Origin: Candidatus Endomicrobiellum agilis
GTDB taxonomy: Bacteria > Elusimicrobiota > Endomicrobiia > Endomicrobiales > Endomicrobiaceae
Assembly (NCBI GenBank): GCA_020328155.1
Contig: JAIXMX010000009.1
Span: 741 to 57,565, forward strand
Reading direction: 5' to 3'
DNA length: 56,825 nt
Position numbers and translations under genes: made by a program. This document shows positions 25,746 through 36,063 of this stretch, piece after piece; position 1 is the stretch's first letter, and every line of letters begins with the position of its first letter. The notes beneath the pieces are model-generated. The model was not told where the DNA came from. It made no database searches and worked only from the letters and a program-made list of their open reading frames with translations.

Positions 25746-27497
25746 TCATTTTTTTAAATTTAGAGTCAGAGTTTTAACATCATTTAATAATGCGTTCGCG
25801 GAATCTTTGTCTAAATTTACAGAAGCAAACTTATAAAAGTCAAACCTCTCCAACATGTTTATTATTTCCGCAATTTTTTCATCATTCGCACCTTTCACCC
25901 GCAAATTATACGCTATCTTGTCTCTCTGTAAATTATCCGATACTACGCTAGTCTCAATATTTATGATTTCAATCAAAGCTTTATAAACTAAATTCATTGC
26001 GGCTTCAAAATTGTTTTCGGAAATTTCAACTTCGGCTTTTTTTATAAGTTTCTGTATTCCAGCAAAATGAGAAACTTTTAATTTTTTTAATGGATTCCTG
26101 GATATTTTATCTACATACATTTTATAACACGCACTCAAAACAAGCAATATAATAAAAGGAGCAAATATTAAATAGAACGCAGGTTTTTCTATAAGATATC
26201 CTTTGTACATTTCAAGAGTTTTTATATGCTTATTGCAGTTTATGTCTTTACGCACCATGTTTATCTTTGATTTATCTTCGACATTCTCTTTAGGATATAC
26301 AGCCATGCCGCTTACGGTAATTTTTTGCGGAGATGTTTTTATGGTTTCATATTGTTTCTTTACGGGATTAAAGAAAGAAAGACTTACCGCAGGTATTTCC
26401 TTTTCGCCCGGCATAAGTGGAATAAATATCGTTTTAAATTTTTTTGAATTACCGGAAGCATTCGCGATTATAGTATCATACTTCTTAAAGCTGTCATAAA
26501 CGCCAAAGTTTATATTGCTTACGCTTTTCATATTTCCGCTGCCGCTTACAATCACGGTCAAAGTTACAGGTTCGTTCGTATTAACGTCCTTTTTATCAAT
26601 AGAAGCTTTAATTTTAAAATCGCCTATAGCCCCTGAAAAATCAGATGGTTTACCTTCCTGAGGTACGGGGATAACTTTTATTTCTATTGCATTGGTTTCT
26701 AAAACTTTAGTTTGTCCGTTTTTCATATCTGCAAAAAAATTGAAAAAATCATCCGCGATGGAAGATGCTGAAAAATCCATAACAGATACTTTCAATTTCG
26801 CAGGTAAAATTGTCTTTATTCCAGTTCCGACAGGGTATAAAACTGTTTCCATTTCATCGACACGATAATTTAAACCGTCCACAACCTCAAAATGACTTTT
26901 AAGTTTTGAACCGTCGTTCCAAAAACCTGAAAAATCCGGCGGATAATATTCAGGGTTTGATGCTAGATCAACATTTGTATAAAAACTGAACTTATAAACC
27001 AGCTTCTCATTTTCATAAGCGGTTTTCTTATCTACAGAAGCTTTTACAAAAGCTTTTCCCGATGTATTTTGCAACGGCTGCTGTTGATTATTGCCGACAG
27101 GAATATTCTGAACGCTTTGAGCCGGGATAACTTCAATTTCTATGCTTTCCGTCAGATATGTTTTACCATTAAACGCTATTTCGGCAGGCTGTATTGTAAA
27201 TTTCCCTGTTCTTTTTGGAGCTAAAGTATAGCTGTGCGTTACGCTAACGCTTGTCTTGCCGTTGATTACAGATATACTCTGCGAAGCAGACTTTCCAAAC
27301 CTATTGAAATCCGGCAAAGCGTCCATTTTATGCTCCGGAAGATTTACGCCCCCTCCATTTACTGTAATCGAATATACAAAAGACTCGTTTAACGACACGG
27401 TTCTCTTATTTACAGACGCCTCAAAATAAACGGCATCGGCATATGCCGTAACAGATGAAAAAAGCAATGCGGCAGGCAACAATATTTTCTTAAACAT
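25746..27497 (-). CDS. batD: Aerotolerance protein BatD
   Basis: 583 residues. Signal peptide MFKKILLPAALLFSSVTAYA. It is followed by repeated beta-sandwich modules with the BatD pattern (ASVNKRTVSLNESFVYSITV, later ASVDKKTAYENEKLVYKFSF and ASIDKKDVNTNEPVTLTVIV). A membrane helix lies near residues 441-460 (FYLIFAPFIILLVLSACYKM), then a helical C-terminal tail. Most of it faces the periplasm. It is the last gene of the moxR-bat operon, two bases after batC. Confidence 0.88.
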   Translation of the reverse strand: MFKKILLPAALLFSSVTAYADAVYFEASVNKRTVSLNESFVYSITVNGGGVNLPEHKMDALPDFNRFGKSASQSISVINGKTSVSVTHSYTLAPKRTGKFTIQPAEIAFNGKTYLTESIEIEVIPAQSVQNIPVGNNQQQPLQNTSGKAFVKASVDKKTAYENEKLVYKFSFYTNVDLASNPEYYPPDFSGFWNDGSKLKSHFEVVDGLNYRVDEMETVLYPVGTGIKTILPAKLKVSVMDFSASSIADDFFNFFADMKNGQTKVLETNAIEIKVIPVPQEGKPSDFSGAIGDFKIKASIDKKDVNTNEPVTLTVIVSGSGNMKSVSNINFGVYDSFKKYDTIIANASGNSKKFKTIFIPLMPGEKEIPAVSLSFFNPVKKQYETIKTSPQKITVSGMAVYPKENVEDKSKINMVRKDINCNKHIKTLEMYKGYLIEKPAFYLIFAPFIILLVLSACYKMYVDKISRNPLKKLKVSHFAGIQKLIKKAEVEISENNFEAAMNLVYKALIEIINIETSVVSDNLQRDKIAYNLRVKGANDEKIAEIINMLERFDFYKFASVNLDKDSANALLNDVKTLTLNLKK

Positions 27498-27498
27498 T

Positions 27499-28515
27499 TT
27501 ACCAATCCTCTTGAGGTTGATTTAATGCTAATTTTTTATTTTTACCTCTTAACTTACCGGCTTTTTTGTCGGCTTCGTCATAGTAATTCAAAAACATTGT
27601 CTCAGACATATTCCTTTTATCTTCCTTTTTCTCTTGCTTTCGCATTTTCAGAGTCCCAATCTGTTTTTCTTTTTGAGATTTATCTTCTCGAGATATATTT
27701 CCATTAGGCGCTTTATCTCCAGTCAGTCCTGCTTTTTTTAATGCTTTTATTTTACCGTTTATTTCCTGCCTTTGTTTGTTAAGTTCCTGCTTTTCTTTCT
27801 CTATGTCTTCCCGTGATTTCTGCTGTTTTTGAATTTCATCTTTGCCTCGAGAATTCTGTCTTCCAGCGCTCTGTCCCTTTTGTTTATCTAATTCTCGCCG
27901 CTTTTTCTCGTTTTCTTTTTGGGATTTATCATTCTGCTCCACTTGTCTCTTCAAATTTTGTTCTTCATTGTTCTGCCGCTGGCCGCTGTCGTTTTGTCCT
28001 TCCTCTCCGCGGCTTTGCTTTTTCCGCCAATCGTCTTTCTGTCTGTTACTCTTACTATTATTTTGTCTGTTGTCTTTTTCATTTAGCTTCAATAGCGCTG
28101 CTTCAAGATTATATTTTGCATCTTTATCGCTGGGGTTTAATTTTAACGATTTTTTATATAAATCAGCGGCTTTCTCAAAATCATTTTTACTGTACTCTAT
28201 ATTTCCTAAGCCGTATAAAGCTGTAAATTTTTTATCATCGCCGGCATCTAAAGAATTTAATACACTGTTGTATTTCATTTGCGCTTCGTCAAATTTACCC
28301 AGTTTATATTCTGCTCCAGCGGCATTGTTTAATATATCGTAATTACTTGGTAATTTTTCAAGTTCTCTGTTAAAATTTTCAGAGGCGGCTTTAAAATTTC
28401 CGTCATTAAAACACTTAACGGCTTTATTGTTCCCTTTTATATCCTTATGCGAAAAAATCAAAAGAAAAATTAGCAAAGCCGTCGATAAAGCTAATAAAAA
28501 TATTTTCAGTTTCAT
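27499..28515 (-). CDS. batC: TPR protein BatC
   Basis: 338 residues. One N-terminal membrane segment (IFLLALSTALLIFLLIF). It is followed by about three tetratricopeptide repeats (NDGNFKAASENFNRELEKLP; SKNDFEKAADLYKKSLKLNP), then a long highly charged Gln/Lys/Arg/Asn-rich tail of low complexity. It overlaps batB by four bases. In Bacteroides-type aerotolerance operons a TPR protein accompanies the vWA proteins and probably assembles the complex. The tail has no assigned role. Confidence 0.82.
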   Translation of the reverse strand: MKLKIFLLALSTALLIFLLIFSHKDIKGNNKAVKCFNDGNFKAASENFNRELEKLPSNYDILNNAAGAEYKLGKFDEAQMKYNSVLNSLDAGDDKKFTALYGLGNIEYSKNDFEKAADLYKKSLKLNPSDKDAKYNLEAALLKLNEKDNRQNNSKSNRQKDDWRKKQSRGEEGQNDSGQRQNNEEQNLKRQVEQNDKSQKENEKKRRELDKQKGQSAGRQNSRGKDEIQKQQKSREDIEKEKQELNKQRQEINGKIKALKKAGLTGDKAPNGNISREDKSQKEKQIGTLKMRKQEKKEDKRNMSETMFLNYYDEADKKAGKLRGKNKKLALNQPQEDW

Positions 28516-29504
28516 ATCTTACGCCTCAGCGGAAAGAAAAGTTCCGCAAACAGCGCGATCAAACCAAGAAGCAAAAATGTTTGAAACCTGTCAATTTTAT
28601 TGTTTCTTTCGCTGACTTCGCTGTTATTTTTATCCAAATTGCGAATAGTTTTTAAAAGCAATGGATAATTGTCTTCATCTGAGACATTAAAATATCTTCC
28701 GCCCGTTTCTTCGGCAACAGTTTTCAATAAAACAGAATCTAATCTACTCATAACTATTTTCCCGCTTTTGTCTTTTACATAATCTCTTGCCGCGCCCGTT
28801 TCGTCCCTAATTGGAATAGGAGCGCCTTCATGTGTTCCTATTCCAACAGAAATAATTTTTAAGCCCGCCTCTTTTGCCGTACACATAGCTTCTTTTATTT
28901 TTGGGTCGCGATTTTCGCCGTCGCTTATCAGAAACATTATCCCGCCACCTGCTGCTCTACTGCTTACCGCTTTTGAAGCAAGCGCAACCGCATCGCTTAT
29001 TCTCGTACCGCCCAAAGGAAGATTGTCTGTTTCAACGTTTTGTAGAAACATTTTTAACGCCTGCAAGTCATAAGTCATAGGACATTGCCACATCGCTGTC
29101 CCAGAAAAAACGATAATACCAATTTTTTCGCCAGGGTTTTTCTCAACAATCTCTAAAATCATCATCTTCGCTTTTTCAAGCCTATTCGGTTTTAAATCTT
29201 CGGCAAGCATACTTCTTGAAATGTCCAAAGCTATAATTATTTCAGAAGATTCTTTAACTACTGTTTCCGCTTTTTTCCCATACTGCGGACGCGCCATCGC
29301 GAGAATAATAAAAAAAAGACCGATAAGAAACAAAACGTGCTTTATCGCATAAGCTTTTAAATTAACGACCGCAAGCGTTGGTATATTTATTCGCGATATC
29401 AAGAGCCTCAATGCAGTTTTTCTTTTTTCAAATGCAATATAAAGGAAAACCGCTAACGCCGGTATTAACAAAAGAAGCAGTAAATAAATTTTATCCGCAA
29501 ACAT
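28512..29504 (-). CDS. batB: vWA-domain membrane protein BatB
   Basis: 330 residues. Two N-terminal membrane helices (LLLLLLIPALAVFLYIAF; HVLFLIGLFFIILAMA) precede a von Willebrand A domain with the metal-site motif IALDISRSMLAEDL and downstream GGTRISDAV and FLISDGENRD. A C-terminal helix closes the protein (FLLLGLIALFAELFF). It is one of two vWA proteins in this operon and likely forms a membrane complex with BatA. Confidence 0.88.
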   Translation of the reverse strand: MFADKIYLLLLLLIPALAVFLYIAFEKRKTALRLLISRINIPTLAVVNLKAYAIKHVLFLIGLFFIILAMARPQYGKKAETVVKESSEIIIALDISRSMLAEDLKPNRLEKAKMMILEIVEKNPGEKIGIIVFSGTAMWQCPMTYDLQALKMFLQNVETDNLPLGGTRISDAVALASKAVSSRAAGGGIMFLISDGENRDPKIKEAMCTAKEAGLKIISVGIGTHEGAPIPIRDETGAARDYVKDKSGKIVMSRLDSVLLKTVAEETGGRYFNVSDEDNYPLLLKTIRNLDKNNSEVSERNNKIDRFQTFLLLGLIALFAELFFPLRRKI

Positions 29505-29660
29505 ATTTCTTTCCTTCCGTTTTTCCCGCCTGTCATTTCTGGACAGATAGAAGCTTCTAAAAATTCCCTATAAGTCCGGATATTTCAAGAACTTCATTCT
29601 CTCAGTATGTCGCTTTCTGATATTTGCCGTTTATTCCGTCGTTAGTTTTCCATTTTGCCA

Positions 29661-30662
29661 TCAAGGAAGTTTCCTCAAATAAGCGTTCTCTAAAATAATT
29701 ATGAGCAGCAGCAAAATAAAAGCTGGAATCAAAAAATATTTATACAGCTCGCTGTAATTAGTAAACTGCACGACTTCAATCTCGTATTTTTCCAGCTTAT
29801 CTATCTGTTTCATTATGTTTTCAAAAGACTTTGCATCTCGCGCCATGAAGTACTCGCCGCCGGTATTACGCGTTATTTCTTTTAAAACATTTTCATTAAT
29901 CGCATCCTGCGTATATCTAACTTTTCTTTTACCAAAAAACGGATCGTCTATCTCATAAATCGCGCCCTCAGGACTTCCCACTCCTACGGCATAAATTTTT
30001 ATATCATAGCTTTGAGCTATTCCTGAAGCGGTTACTGGATCAATTTCGCCCGCATTATTATTGCCGTCGGTAACAAGAATTATAATCTTACTTTTAGCCT
30101 GACTGTCTTTTAATCTATTGACGGAAGTCATTATGGCAGAACCTATCGCCGTACCATCAAGTCCAGTATCTCCGATATTTATATTTTTTATAAATTCGGC
30201 AAGAGAACCTTTGTCGGTCGTAAGCGGACACTGCGTAAAAGCAAGCCCTGAAAAAATTACAAGCCCTATCCTGTCATATTTTCTTTCTTTAACAAAATCC
30301 TGCGTAACTTTTTTTGCGACTTCCATTCTATTTAATGGTCTAAAATCCAGAGAACGCATACTCGTTGAAGTATCGAGCGCTATCATAATATCAATACCTT
30401 GATCGCTTGACTGTTCAAAAGTTTTCCCAACTTGCGGTTTCGCAAGCGCGACGATAATCAAAATCAGCGGAACATATCTTAAAATCTTCAAGATATTCAA
30501 AAGTACTATTTTAAATCCCGTGTCACTATTTTTAAGTAAACTTACACGCGGAAAACTGATATGAGAGTTAAAAGAGTTTTTCTTTGTAATATTAATATAC
30601 GCATACGCAAACACAAGCGTTGGAAAAAATATTAAAAGATATATAGGACTTGCAAATCTCAT
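29661..30662 (-). CDS. batA: vWA-domain membrane protein BatA
   Basis: 333 residues. N-terminal helices (PIYLLIFFPTLVFAYAYI; YVPLILIIVALAKPQVG) lead into a vWA domain with MIALDTSTSMRSLDF, TGLDGTAIGSAIMT and ILVTDGNNNAGEIDP. A C-terminal helix follows (FLIPAFILLLLIIILENAYL). It overlaps the next upstream gene by four bases. Part of the moxR-DUF58-bat operon. Confidence 0.88.
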   Translation of the reverse strand: MRFASPIYLLIFFPTLVFAYAYINITKKNSFNSHISFPRVSLLKNSDTGFKIVLLNILKILRYVPLILIIVALAKPQVGKTFEQSSDQGIDIMIALDTSTSMRSLDFRPLNRMEVAKKVTQDFVKERKYDRIGLVIFSGLAFTQCPLTTDKGSLAEFIKNINIGDTGLDGTAIGSAIMTSVNRLKDSQAKSKIIILVTDGNNNAGEIDPVTASGIAQSYDIKIYAVGVGSPEGAIYEIDDPFFGKRKVRYTQDAINENVLKEITRNTGGEYFMARDAKSFENIMKQIDKLEKYEIEVVQFTNYSELYKYFLIPAFILLLLIIILENAYLRKLP

Positions 30663-31540
30663 AACAACTCCAAAAGTTTTTTTGTAAAATTATAATTGTT
30701 CTCTATTTCAATTTTACTCGGCGTAAAATTGGCATATCTCGCCAAATTAAATATTTTCAAATAATTTTCAAACTCAACATTTATCTCTTCAGGAATAAAA
30801 GTCTTAACTTTGCCGAAAAATTCCGACGTCGTCATTCTCATAGCATTAAAATTGTACCGTTCAGACGCATAAGTCCTTAAAATTTCAGACATTTTATAAT
30901 AGAAAATCCTTGCGCTTACGCCGTTTCTGTTTTTATATAAATTGCTTAAGGCGTCTAATGCTCTGGTTTTAGAGTCAGTTTCAAGCCGTTTTGGCTTCCT
31001 TATGAGTCCTGCAACGGCTTTTGCAACGAATATGGCGCAAATGATAAGCAATACTAACGCAATAATCGTTAAAAAAATATATATGGGTTTAACTTTTAAT
31101 TTTTTTAAAGCTTTTATATCTTTTATATCTTGTACTGTCTCGTTTCCGACAATACTTATAACTTCAATCTGCGCTTCAGGCGTAAAAAACAAATTGTCAG
31201 TTCCGTCAGAATTTATGTAAAAAACCGCCAGTTGATTTAATGTAAGAGTTCCGATTTTATACGCCGCGACATTAAATTTTAATTCGTAACTATTTTCCGC
31301 ATCGGATACGCGATCGATATCTGAGCTTATAATATCAAAGTCGGCAAAATCAAAGTTTTGCGCTGCACTTATCTGGGCATTTTGCGGTAGTTGTACTTTT
31401 ATGGTAAATTTTACTATATCGCCGATAAAAACCTTATTTTTATCTAATGAAACGTTTATTCTTTCCTGCGCGTGCAAGGACACATAAGTACAGAGAATAA
31501 ACAAAACATTAACAATAATATATTTAAAATGTTTACACAT
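30659..31540 (-). CDS. Bat-operon membrane protein with BatD-like N terminus
   Basis: 293 residues. A signal peptide (YIIVNVLFILCTYVSLHA) is followed by an exported beta domain similar in style to a BatD module (RINVSLDKNKVFIGDIVKFT). A membrane helix near residues 154-176 (YIFLTIIALVLLIICAIFVA) and a cytoplasmic helical domain follow. It stands between DUF58 and batA, where such operons usually carry a small membrane protein of the DUF4381 type. Exact family assignment is an inference. Confidence 0.7.
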   Translation of the reverse strand: MCKHFKYIIVNVLFILCTYVSLHAQERINVSLDKNKVFIGDIVKFTIKVQLPQNAQISAAQNFDFADFDIISSDIDRVSDAENSYELKFNVAAYKIGTLTLNQLAVFYINSDGTDNLFFTPEAQIEVISIVGNETVQDIKDIKALKKLKVKPIYIFLTIIALVLLIICAIFVAKAVAGLIRKPKRLETDSKTRALDALSNLYKNRNGVSARIFYYKMSEILRTYASERYNFNAMRMTTSEFFGKVKTFIPEEINVEFENYLKIFNLARYANFTPSKIEIENNYNFTKKLLELL

Positions 31541-31608
31541 TTTTATTATGCCTTTAGTGCATCAAAAAGTTGTATATTGTTACGAAAATCAAAGGTTTTC
31601 CGAAATGA

Positions 31609-32517
31609 CTATATCCGACGTATTCGTCTCTCTCTTTCTTTAAAAAATCTTATAAGCGGTTTTATATAAGTCCCGTCTGTATTCAAATTTATGACACTAA
31701 CTTTCGCTTTTTGAAATATTCTGTCAGTTTTCTTTTTAAAAGATTTGCTTTTCCGTTTAAACGATTCGGACATAGCAGAAGTATCAATTGTTATCATTTC
31801 TTTTATTTCCGGATCTTTCATTTCAACTAAACCCACTGACGGTAAGTCGTTCTCTCTGTCATCTTCTATTCTCACGCATATCAAATCGTGCCTTTTTGCA
31901 GTTATTGCCAAATCTTTCTCATAGTTTTCGTCCTGAAAATCTGAAATGAGGAAAACAACCGCTCTTCTGCGCCATATTTCATTTATTGCTTTCAATGCTG
32001 ACGATATCGAAGTTTTTGTGCCGGATGGATTTGAATCGAGTACTTCATCTATGATTCTCAAAACGTTGTTTCTGCCTTTACGAGGCGTGATAATTTTCTC
32101 AACTTTATCGGTAAAAGAAAGCATTCCGACCCTGTCGTTATTTTTTAAAGAAGCAACCGCCAAGAGAGCCACCACTTCGGCGGCAATTTCAGATTTTAAT
32201 TTGTCTGCGCTGCCAAAACACTGTGATGACGAAATATCTATAAGGAAAATTACGGTAAGTTCTCTTTCTTCCGAAAAAAGTTTTATATAAGGTTTGCCAT
32301 AGCGAGCTGTAACATTATGGTCAATACTTCTAAAATCATCGCCGATTTGATATTCCCTGACTTCGGCAAATTCTATTCCCTGCCCTTTAAAAACACTTTG
32401 ATACTCTCCGGCGAATATTTCACTTACAAGCTTGTTCGACTTTATTTCAAGTCGCCGTACTTGCTTCTTTAATATATCCTTATCCGATACATAACGATCC
32501 AAAACATCTACTGTCAT
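31609..32517 (-). CDS. DUF58 domain protein
   Basis: About 302 residues, starting at MTVDVLDRYVSD (a longer frame exists, but this start aligns with the family). The DUF58 core has GEYQSVFKGQGIEFAEVREY, GDDFRSIDHNVTARYGKPY and a vWA-like motif FLIDISSSQCFGS. It is regularly encoded between a MoxR ATPase and vWA membrane proteins and thought to work in their assembly or in chaperone-like complexes. Confidence 0.88.
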   Translation of the reverse strand: MTVDVLDRYVSDKDILKKQVRRLEIKSNKLVSEIFAGEYQSVFKGQGIEFAEVREYQIGDDFRSIDHNVTARYGKPYIKLFSEERELTVIFLIDISSSQCFGSADKLKSEIAAEVVALLAVASLKNNDRVGMLSFTDKVEKIITPRKGRNNVLRIIDEVLDSNPSGTKTSISSALKAINEIWRRRAVVFLISDFQDENYEKDLAITAKRHDLICVRIEDDRENDLPSVGLVEMKDPEIKEMITIDTSAMSESFKRKSKSFKKKTDRIFQKAKVSVINLNTDGTYIKPLIRFFKERERRIRRI

Positions 32518-32684
32518 TAACACACACCTAAAAATAGTCGAGAACGGAATTAAAAACAACGATACATTGCAGTTTGTAATTAAGCTTACATTAATAAACT
32601 TGTTTTAACTTCATAGCGGACATGATCCGCAATATATTGTTGCCTTCCGTCCCGAAACTATCATTTCAAATTCTAAATTGCCAT

Positions 32685-33671
32685 TCAAGGGACCTCGACA
32701 CCGTCAAATATTTTCTCAACTATATCATCTGAACTGACAGAATCGGCTTCCGCTTCATAGGTAATTAAAATTCTATGCCTCAAGACGTCGCGTCCGATTA
32801 CCTTTATATCTTCCGGTATAACATACCCTCTACCTTGAAGAAAGGCATAAGCTTTTGACGCAAGAGCTAAATTGATAGTAGCTCTGGGAGATGCACCGTA
32901 AGCAATAAGATTTTTTAAATCTTTAAGTCCATATTCTTCAGGATTTCTGGAAGCAAAAACAATATCAACTATATAATTTTTTACTTTATCGTCAACATAG
33001 ATATGTTCTATTAAATTTTTCGCTTTTTGAATATCGCCCAAACTAATTACGGAACTCACTTTCGGCAAGGCACGCGTCATTCTCTCCAAAATAATTTTCT
33101 CGCTGGACTTATCCGGATAAGAAACCTTAAGTTTAAGCATAAATCTGTCAACCTGCGCTTCAGGAAGCGGATACGTTCCCTCCTGTTCTATAGGATTTTG
33201 CGTCGCCATAACTAAAAAGGGCGTTGGAAGCTCGTACGTAGTATCGCCAATTGTAACATGTTTTTCCTGCATGGCTTCGAGCAATGCGCTTTGTACCTTT
33301 GCGGACGCGCGATTGATTTCATCCGCAAGAACTATATTTGCAAAAACAGGACCTTTTTTTACAGCAAAATCACTTTTCTGAGGATTATAAATTAAAGTTC
33401 CGACAATATCGGCAGGTAGCAGGTCGGGAGTAAACTGTATTCTTTTATAGTCCGCTTGTATTGCAGCCGCTAAACTCTTTACAGCAAGCGTTTTTGCAAG
33501 ACCGGGAAGACCTTCTAAGAGAATATGTCCATTTGAAAGAAGACCTATGAGCATTCTTTCTAAAATGTATTTCTGCCCGACAAGAATGTTTGAAATTTCA
33601 CTTAAAAGTTTTGAAACAAAAACACTATCTTGCACTATTTTTTTGTTCAACTCATCTATATTAACTGTCAC
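32685..33671 (-). CDS. moxR: MoxR-type AAA+ ATPase
   Basis: About 328 residues. Walker A GLPGLAKT, Walker B VLADEINRASAKVQ, sensor LVMATQNPIEQEGTYPLPEA and the C-terminal lid. I set the start at the GTG at 33671 because AGGAGG lies 6 bases before it; the upstream ATG would place that site inside the gene. It is the first gene of the bat operon, so its ATPase probably drives insertion of metal or ligand into the vWA proteins. Confidence 0.9.
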   Translation of the reverse strand: MTVNIDELNKKIVQDSVFVSKLLSEISNILVGQKYILERMLIGLLSNGHILLEGLPGLAKTLAVKSLAAAIQADYKRIQFTPDLLPADIVGTLIYNPQKSDFAVKKGPVFANIVLADEINRASAKVQSALLEAMQEKHVTIGDTTYELPTPFLVMATQNPIEQEGTYPLPEAQVDRFMLKLKVSYPDKSSEKIILERMTRALPKVSSVISLGDIQKAKNLIEHIYVDDKVKNYIVDIVFASRNPEEYGLKDLKNLIAYGASPRATINLALASKAYAFLQGRGYVIPEDIKVIGRDVLRHRILITYEAEADSVSSDDIVEKIFDGVEVP

Positions 33672-33689
33672 TTCAAACCTCCTGTCCAA

Positions 33690-34075
33690 TTATAATATCC
33701 GTTATAAATTCGGAAATGAGAAACTCGCCCCGTCTAGGAAAACAATTTGCGACGGTTTCAAACGCCGCCGCTAAAAGTCATATGAACCATCTGCATCCTT
33801 ACGTCTAACGTCGGTCTTATACGATTTGCACATTTACGCGGTGAATAGCAGTCTTGAGAGAAAAGGAATGAGAAAAAGCACCACGCTAAATGGTAATGTA
33901 TTGAAAGGCAATCCGCTGACAGAGTCCGCTCTTTAAACAGTCTTAAACTAAGTTCAGATATGACCGCTTTTTCTTCTCTATCCAGAGTTCATCTCCCGCT
34001 CCGACTTTACTCTTCCGACCTTTGAGGCAGAAAAAAGACAGCGTCGTCATTTTAGATTTTGGCATTTTTATCAAT
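33690..34075. other. Intergenic region, no gene seen
   Basis: 386 bases between obgE and the bat operon. No supported ORF. Its right part should hold the bat operon promoter (minus strand). Confidence 0.35.
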
Positions 34076-35335
34076 TTACTTTTCAAAAGTAAATTCAAAA
34101 CCGCCGATTCTCACGGTATCGCCGGGCTTAGCGCCCATCTTTTCAAGTTCAATTTCTAAACCCATTTTTTTAAGTATGTTTTGGTAACGCCTCAACGCTT
34201 CGTCTTCGCTGAATTTCGTCATTTCCGTAAGCGTTTCAATTTTAGCACCCACAGCCACAAAAACGCCGTCTTCAACACTGACCTTAAACTCAGGTTCGTA
34301 AACATATTTTTTTACAGGCACAGTTTTTATTTCTTCTTCAGGATTAAAAGCAATTGACTTTTCAAGCATTTTTACTATCTCTTTAAGCAATTTGTCAACG
34401 CCGACGCGCGTCGCTGCGGAAATTTCAAACAATTTTTTAGTCTTTAAATGTTTTTTGAATTTTTTTATATGTTTTTGGGAATCTGGTAAATCAATTTTGT
34501 TTAAAACCGTTATGATATGCTTTTTTGCAAGATACTTTGAATATTTCTTTAATTCGTCATTGATTATTTTATAATTTTTGTAGGGGTCGTTGCCGTCAAA
34601 ACCGTTTACGTCTATTATATGTATAAGAACTTTTGTACGCCTTATATGCCTTAAAAACTCAAATCCAAGTCCTCTTCCCTTATGAGCGCCCTCAATTATG
34701 CCGGGAATATCAGCGGCTACAAAATGTTTGCCCTTATAGTTAACAACGCCTAAATTAGGGGACAATGTCGTAAAAGGATAATCTGCAATTTTAGGTTTTG
34801 CAGCAGAAATTTGTGACAAGAGAGTAGATTTTCCCGCATTGGGAAGTCCTAAAAACCCTAAGTCTGCAATTAAACGAAGTTCAAGATTTACCTCTGCGGT
34901 TTCTCCTGGAGCGCCTTTTTCTGCTATTCTGGGAGCCGTATATTTTCCCGTTTTAAAGGAAGCATTTCCTCTGCCGCCCCTGCCGCCTTTAACAATTAAA
35001 ATTCTTTCGCCTGCAGTTTTTAAATCCGCAAAGCATTCTCCGTTTTTAAAAACCAGAGTCCCCAAAGGAATTTTTATTATTAAATCCTCGCCGTATCTGC
35101 CAAACTTCCCGCTTGACAAACCTTTATGTCCATCTTCTGATTTAAATTTTGGTCGGTAGGATAAATCTAAAAGAGTTGCTTTGTGTGGATCACCTTCAAA
35201 GTAGATATCGCCGCCCTTACCGCCGTTACCGCCGTCCGGTCCGCCATAAGGAACATATTTTTCTCTCCTAAAAGAAATACAACCGTCCCCGCCGCGTCCG
35301 GCCGTGAGAGAAACGCTGACTTTATCTATAAACAT
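34076..35335 (-). CDS. obgE: Obg family GTPase
   Basis: 419 residues. The Obg glycine-rich domain (residues 1-157) has AGRGGDGCISFRREKYVPYG and GGNGGKGGDI. The G domain has GLPNAGKSTLLSQ, switch II DIPGIIEGAHKGRGLGFEFL, NKIDLP and a SAA motif. A C-terminal OCT-like domain follows. It is a large-subunit ribosome assembly GTPase. Third gene of the rplU-rpmA-obgE unit, an order conserved across bacteria. Confidence 0.95.
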   Translation of the reverse strand: MFIDKVSVSLTAGRGGDGCISFRREKYVPYGGPDGGNGGKGGDIYFEGDPHKATLLDLSYRPKFKSEDGHKGLSSGKFGRYGEDLIIKIPLGTLVFKNGECFADLKTAGERILIVKGGRGGRGNASFKTGKYTAPRIAEKGAPGETAEVNLELRLIADLGFLGLPNAGKSTLLSQISAAKPKIADYPFTTLSPNLGVVNYKGKHFVAADIPGIIEGAHKGRGLGFEFLRHIRRTKVLIHIIDVNGFDGNDPYKNYKIINDELKKYSKYLAKKHIITVLNKIDLPDSQKHIKKFKKHLKTKKLFEISAATRVGVDKLLKEIVKMLEKSIAFNPEEEIKTVPVKKYVYEPEFKVSVEDGVFVAVGAKIETLTEMTKFSEDEALRRYQNILKKMGLEIELEKMGAKPGDTVRIGGFEFTFEK

Positions 35336-35356
35336 TGACCAATATACTCCTGATTT

Positions 35357-35608
35357 TTACTGTTCAATGTTTATATAACATCTGTTGCTAGACTTTCTAA
35401 TAAACTTAACCGTTCCTGCGACTTTTGCAAAAATGGTGTTGTCTTTTCCCATCCCTACATTTACGCCAGGATGATACTTTGTTCCCCTCTGGCGAACTAT
35501 AATCGCGCCTGCAGAGGCTTTTTGGTCTCCGTATATTTTTACACCTAGTCTTTGACCGTTTGAATCGCGTCCGTTGGTAGATGAACCCTGTGCTTTGACA
35601 TGTGCCAT
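35357..35608 (-). CDS. rpmA: Ribosomal protein L27
   Basis: 83 residues. [20 protein letters not shown] and the [20 protein letters not shown] pattern are diagnostic. The N terminus reaches the peptidyl-transferase centre. It starts directly with MAH, without the cleaved extension known from Firmicutes. Located between rplU and obgE. Confidence 0.96.
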   Translation of the reverse strand: MAHVKAQGSSTNGRDSNGQRLGVKIYGDQKASAGAIIVRQRGTKYHPGVNVGMGKDNTIFAKVAGTVKFIRKSSNRCYINIEQ

Positions 35609-35631
35609 TTTACTATCTCCTGATAAATTGC

Positions 35632-35946
35632 CTAAGCATTAATCTCTGTGATTTCCAATTCTGTTACGTACTGACGATGTCCTTGAAGTTTTTTATATCC
35701 CTTTTTCGGTTTTCTTTTAAATACCAGAACCTTAGGAGATCTTTTTTGTGAGATAACTTTCGCTGTTACATTCGCACCTTCAATTACGGGTTTTCCAATT
35801 GTTACTTTTTCGCCTTCAGCAAGCAAAAGAACTTCATTGAGAACGACTTCCTGACCTGTTCCCGCTTCTTTAAGTTTCTCCACTACTAAATTGTCGCCTT
35901 TTTCCACTTTATACTGTTTTCCGCCGGTTTTAATAATTGCATACAT
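35632..35946 (-). CDS. rplU: Ribosomal protein L21
   Basis: 104 residues, standard length. [20 protein letters not shown] and the C-terminal [17 protein letters not shown] are characteristic. GGAGCATGTCAAATG gives the ribosome-binding site. First gene of the rplU-rpmA-obgE operon, divergent from the aminotransferase gene. Confidence 0.96.
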   Translation of the reverse strand: MYAIIKTGGKQYKVEKGDNLVVEKLKEAGTGQEVVLNEVLLLAEGEKVTIGKPVIEGANVTAKVISQKRSPKVLVFKRKPKKGYKKLQGHRQYVTELEITEINA

Positions 35947-36063
35947 TTGACATGCTCCTTAATAATCTATATAATTTATAAAAATCAAAAAAATTTGTCA
36001 AACTAAAGCAGACAACAAATTGCGGCGTAAAGACTGCTTTTTTGCAAATAACGGAGGAGCATA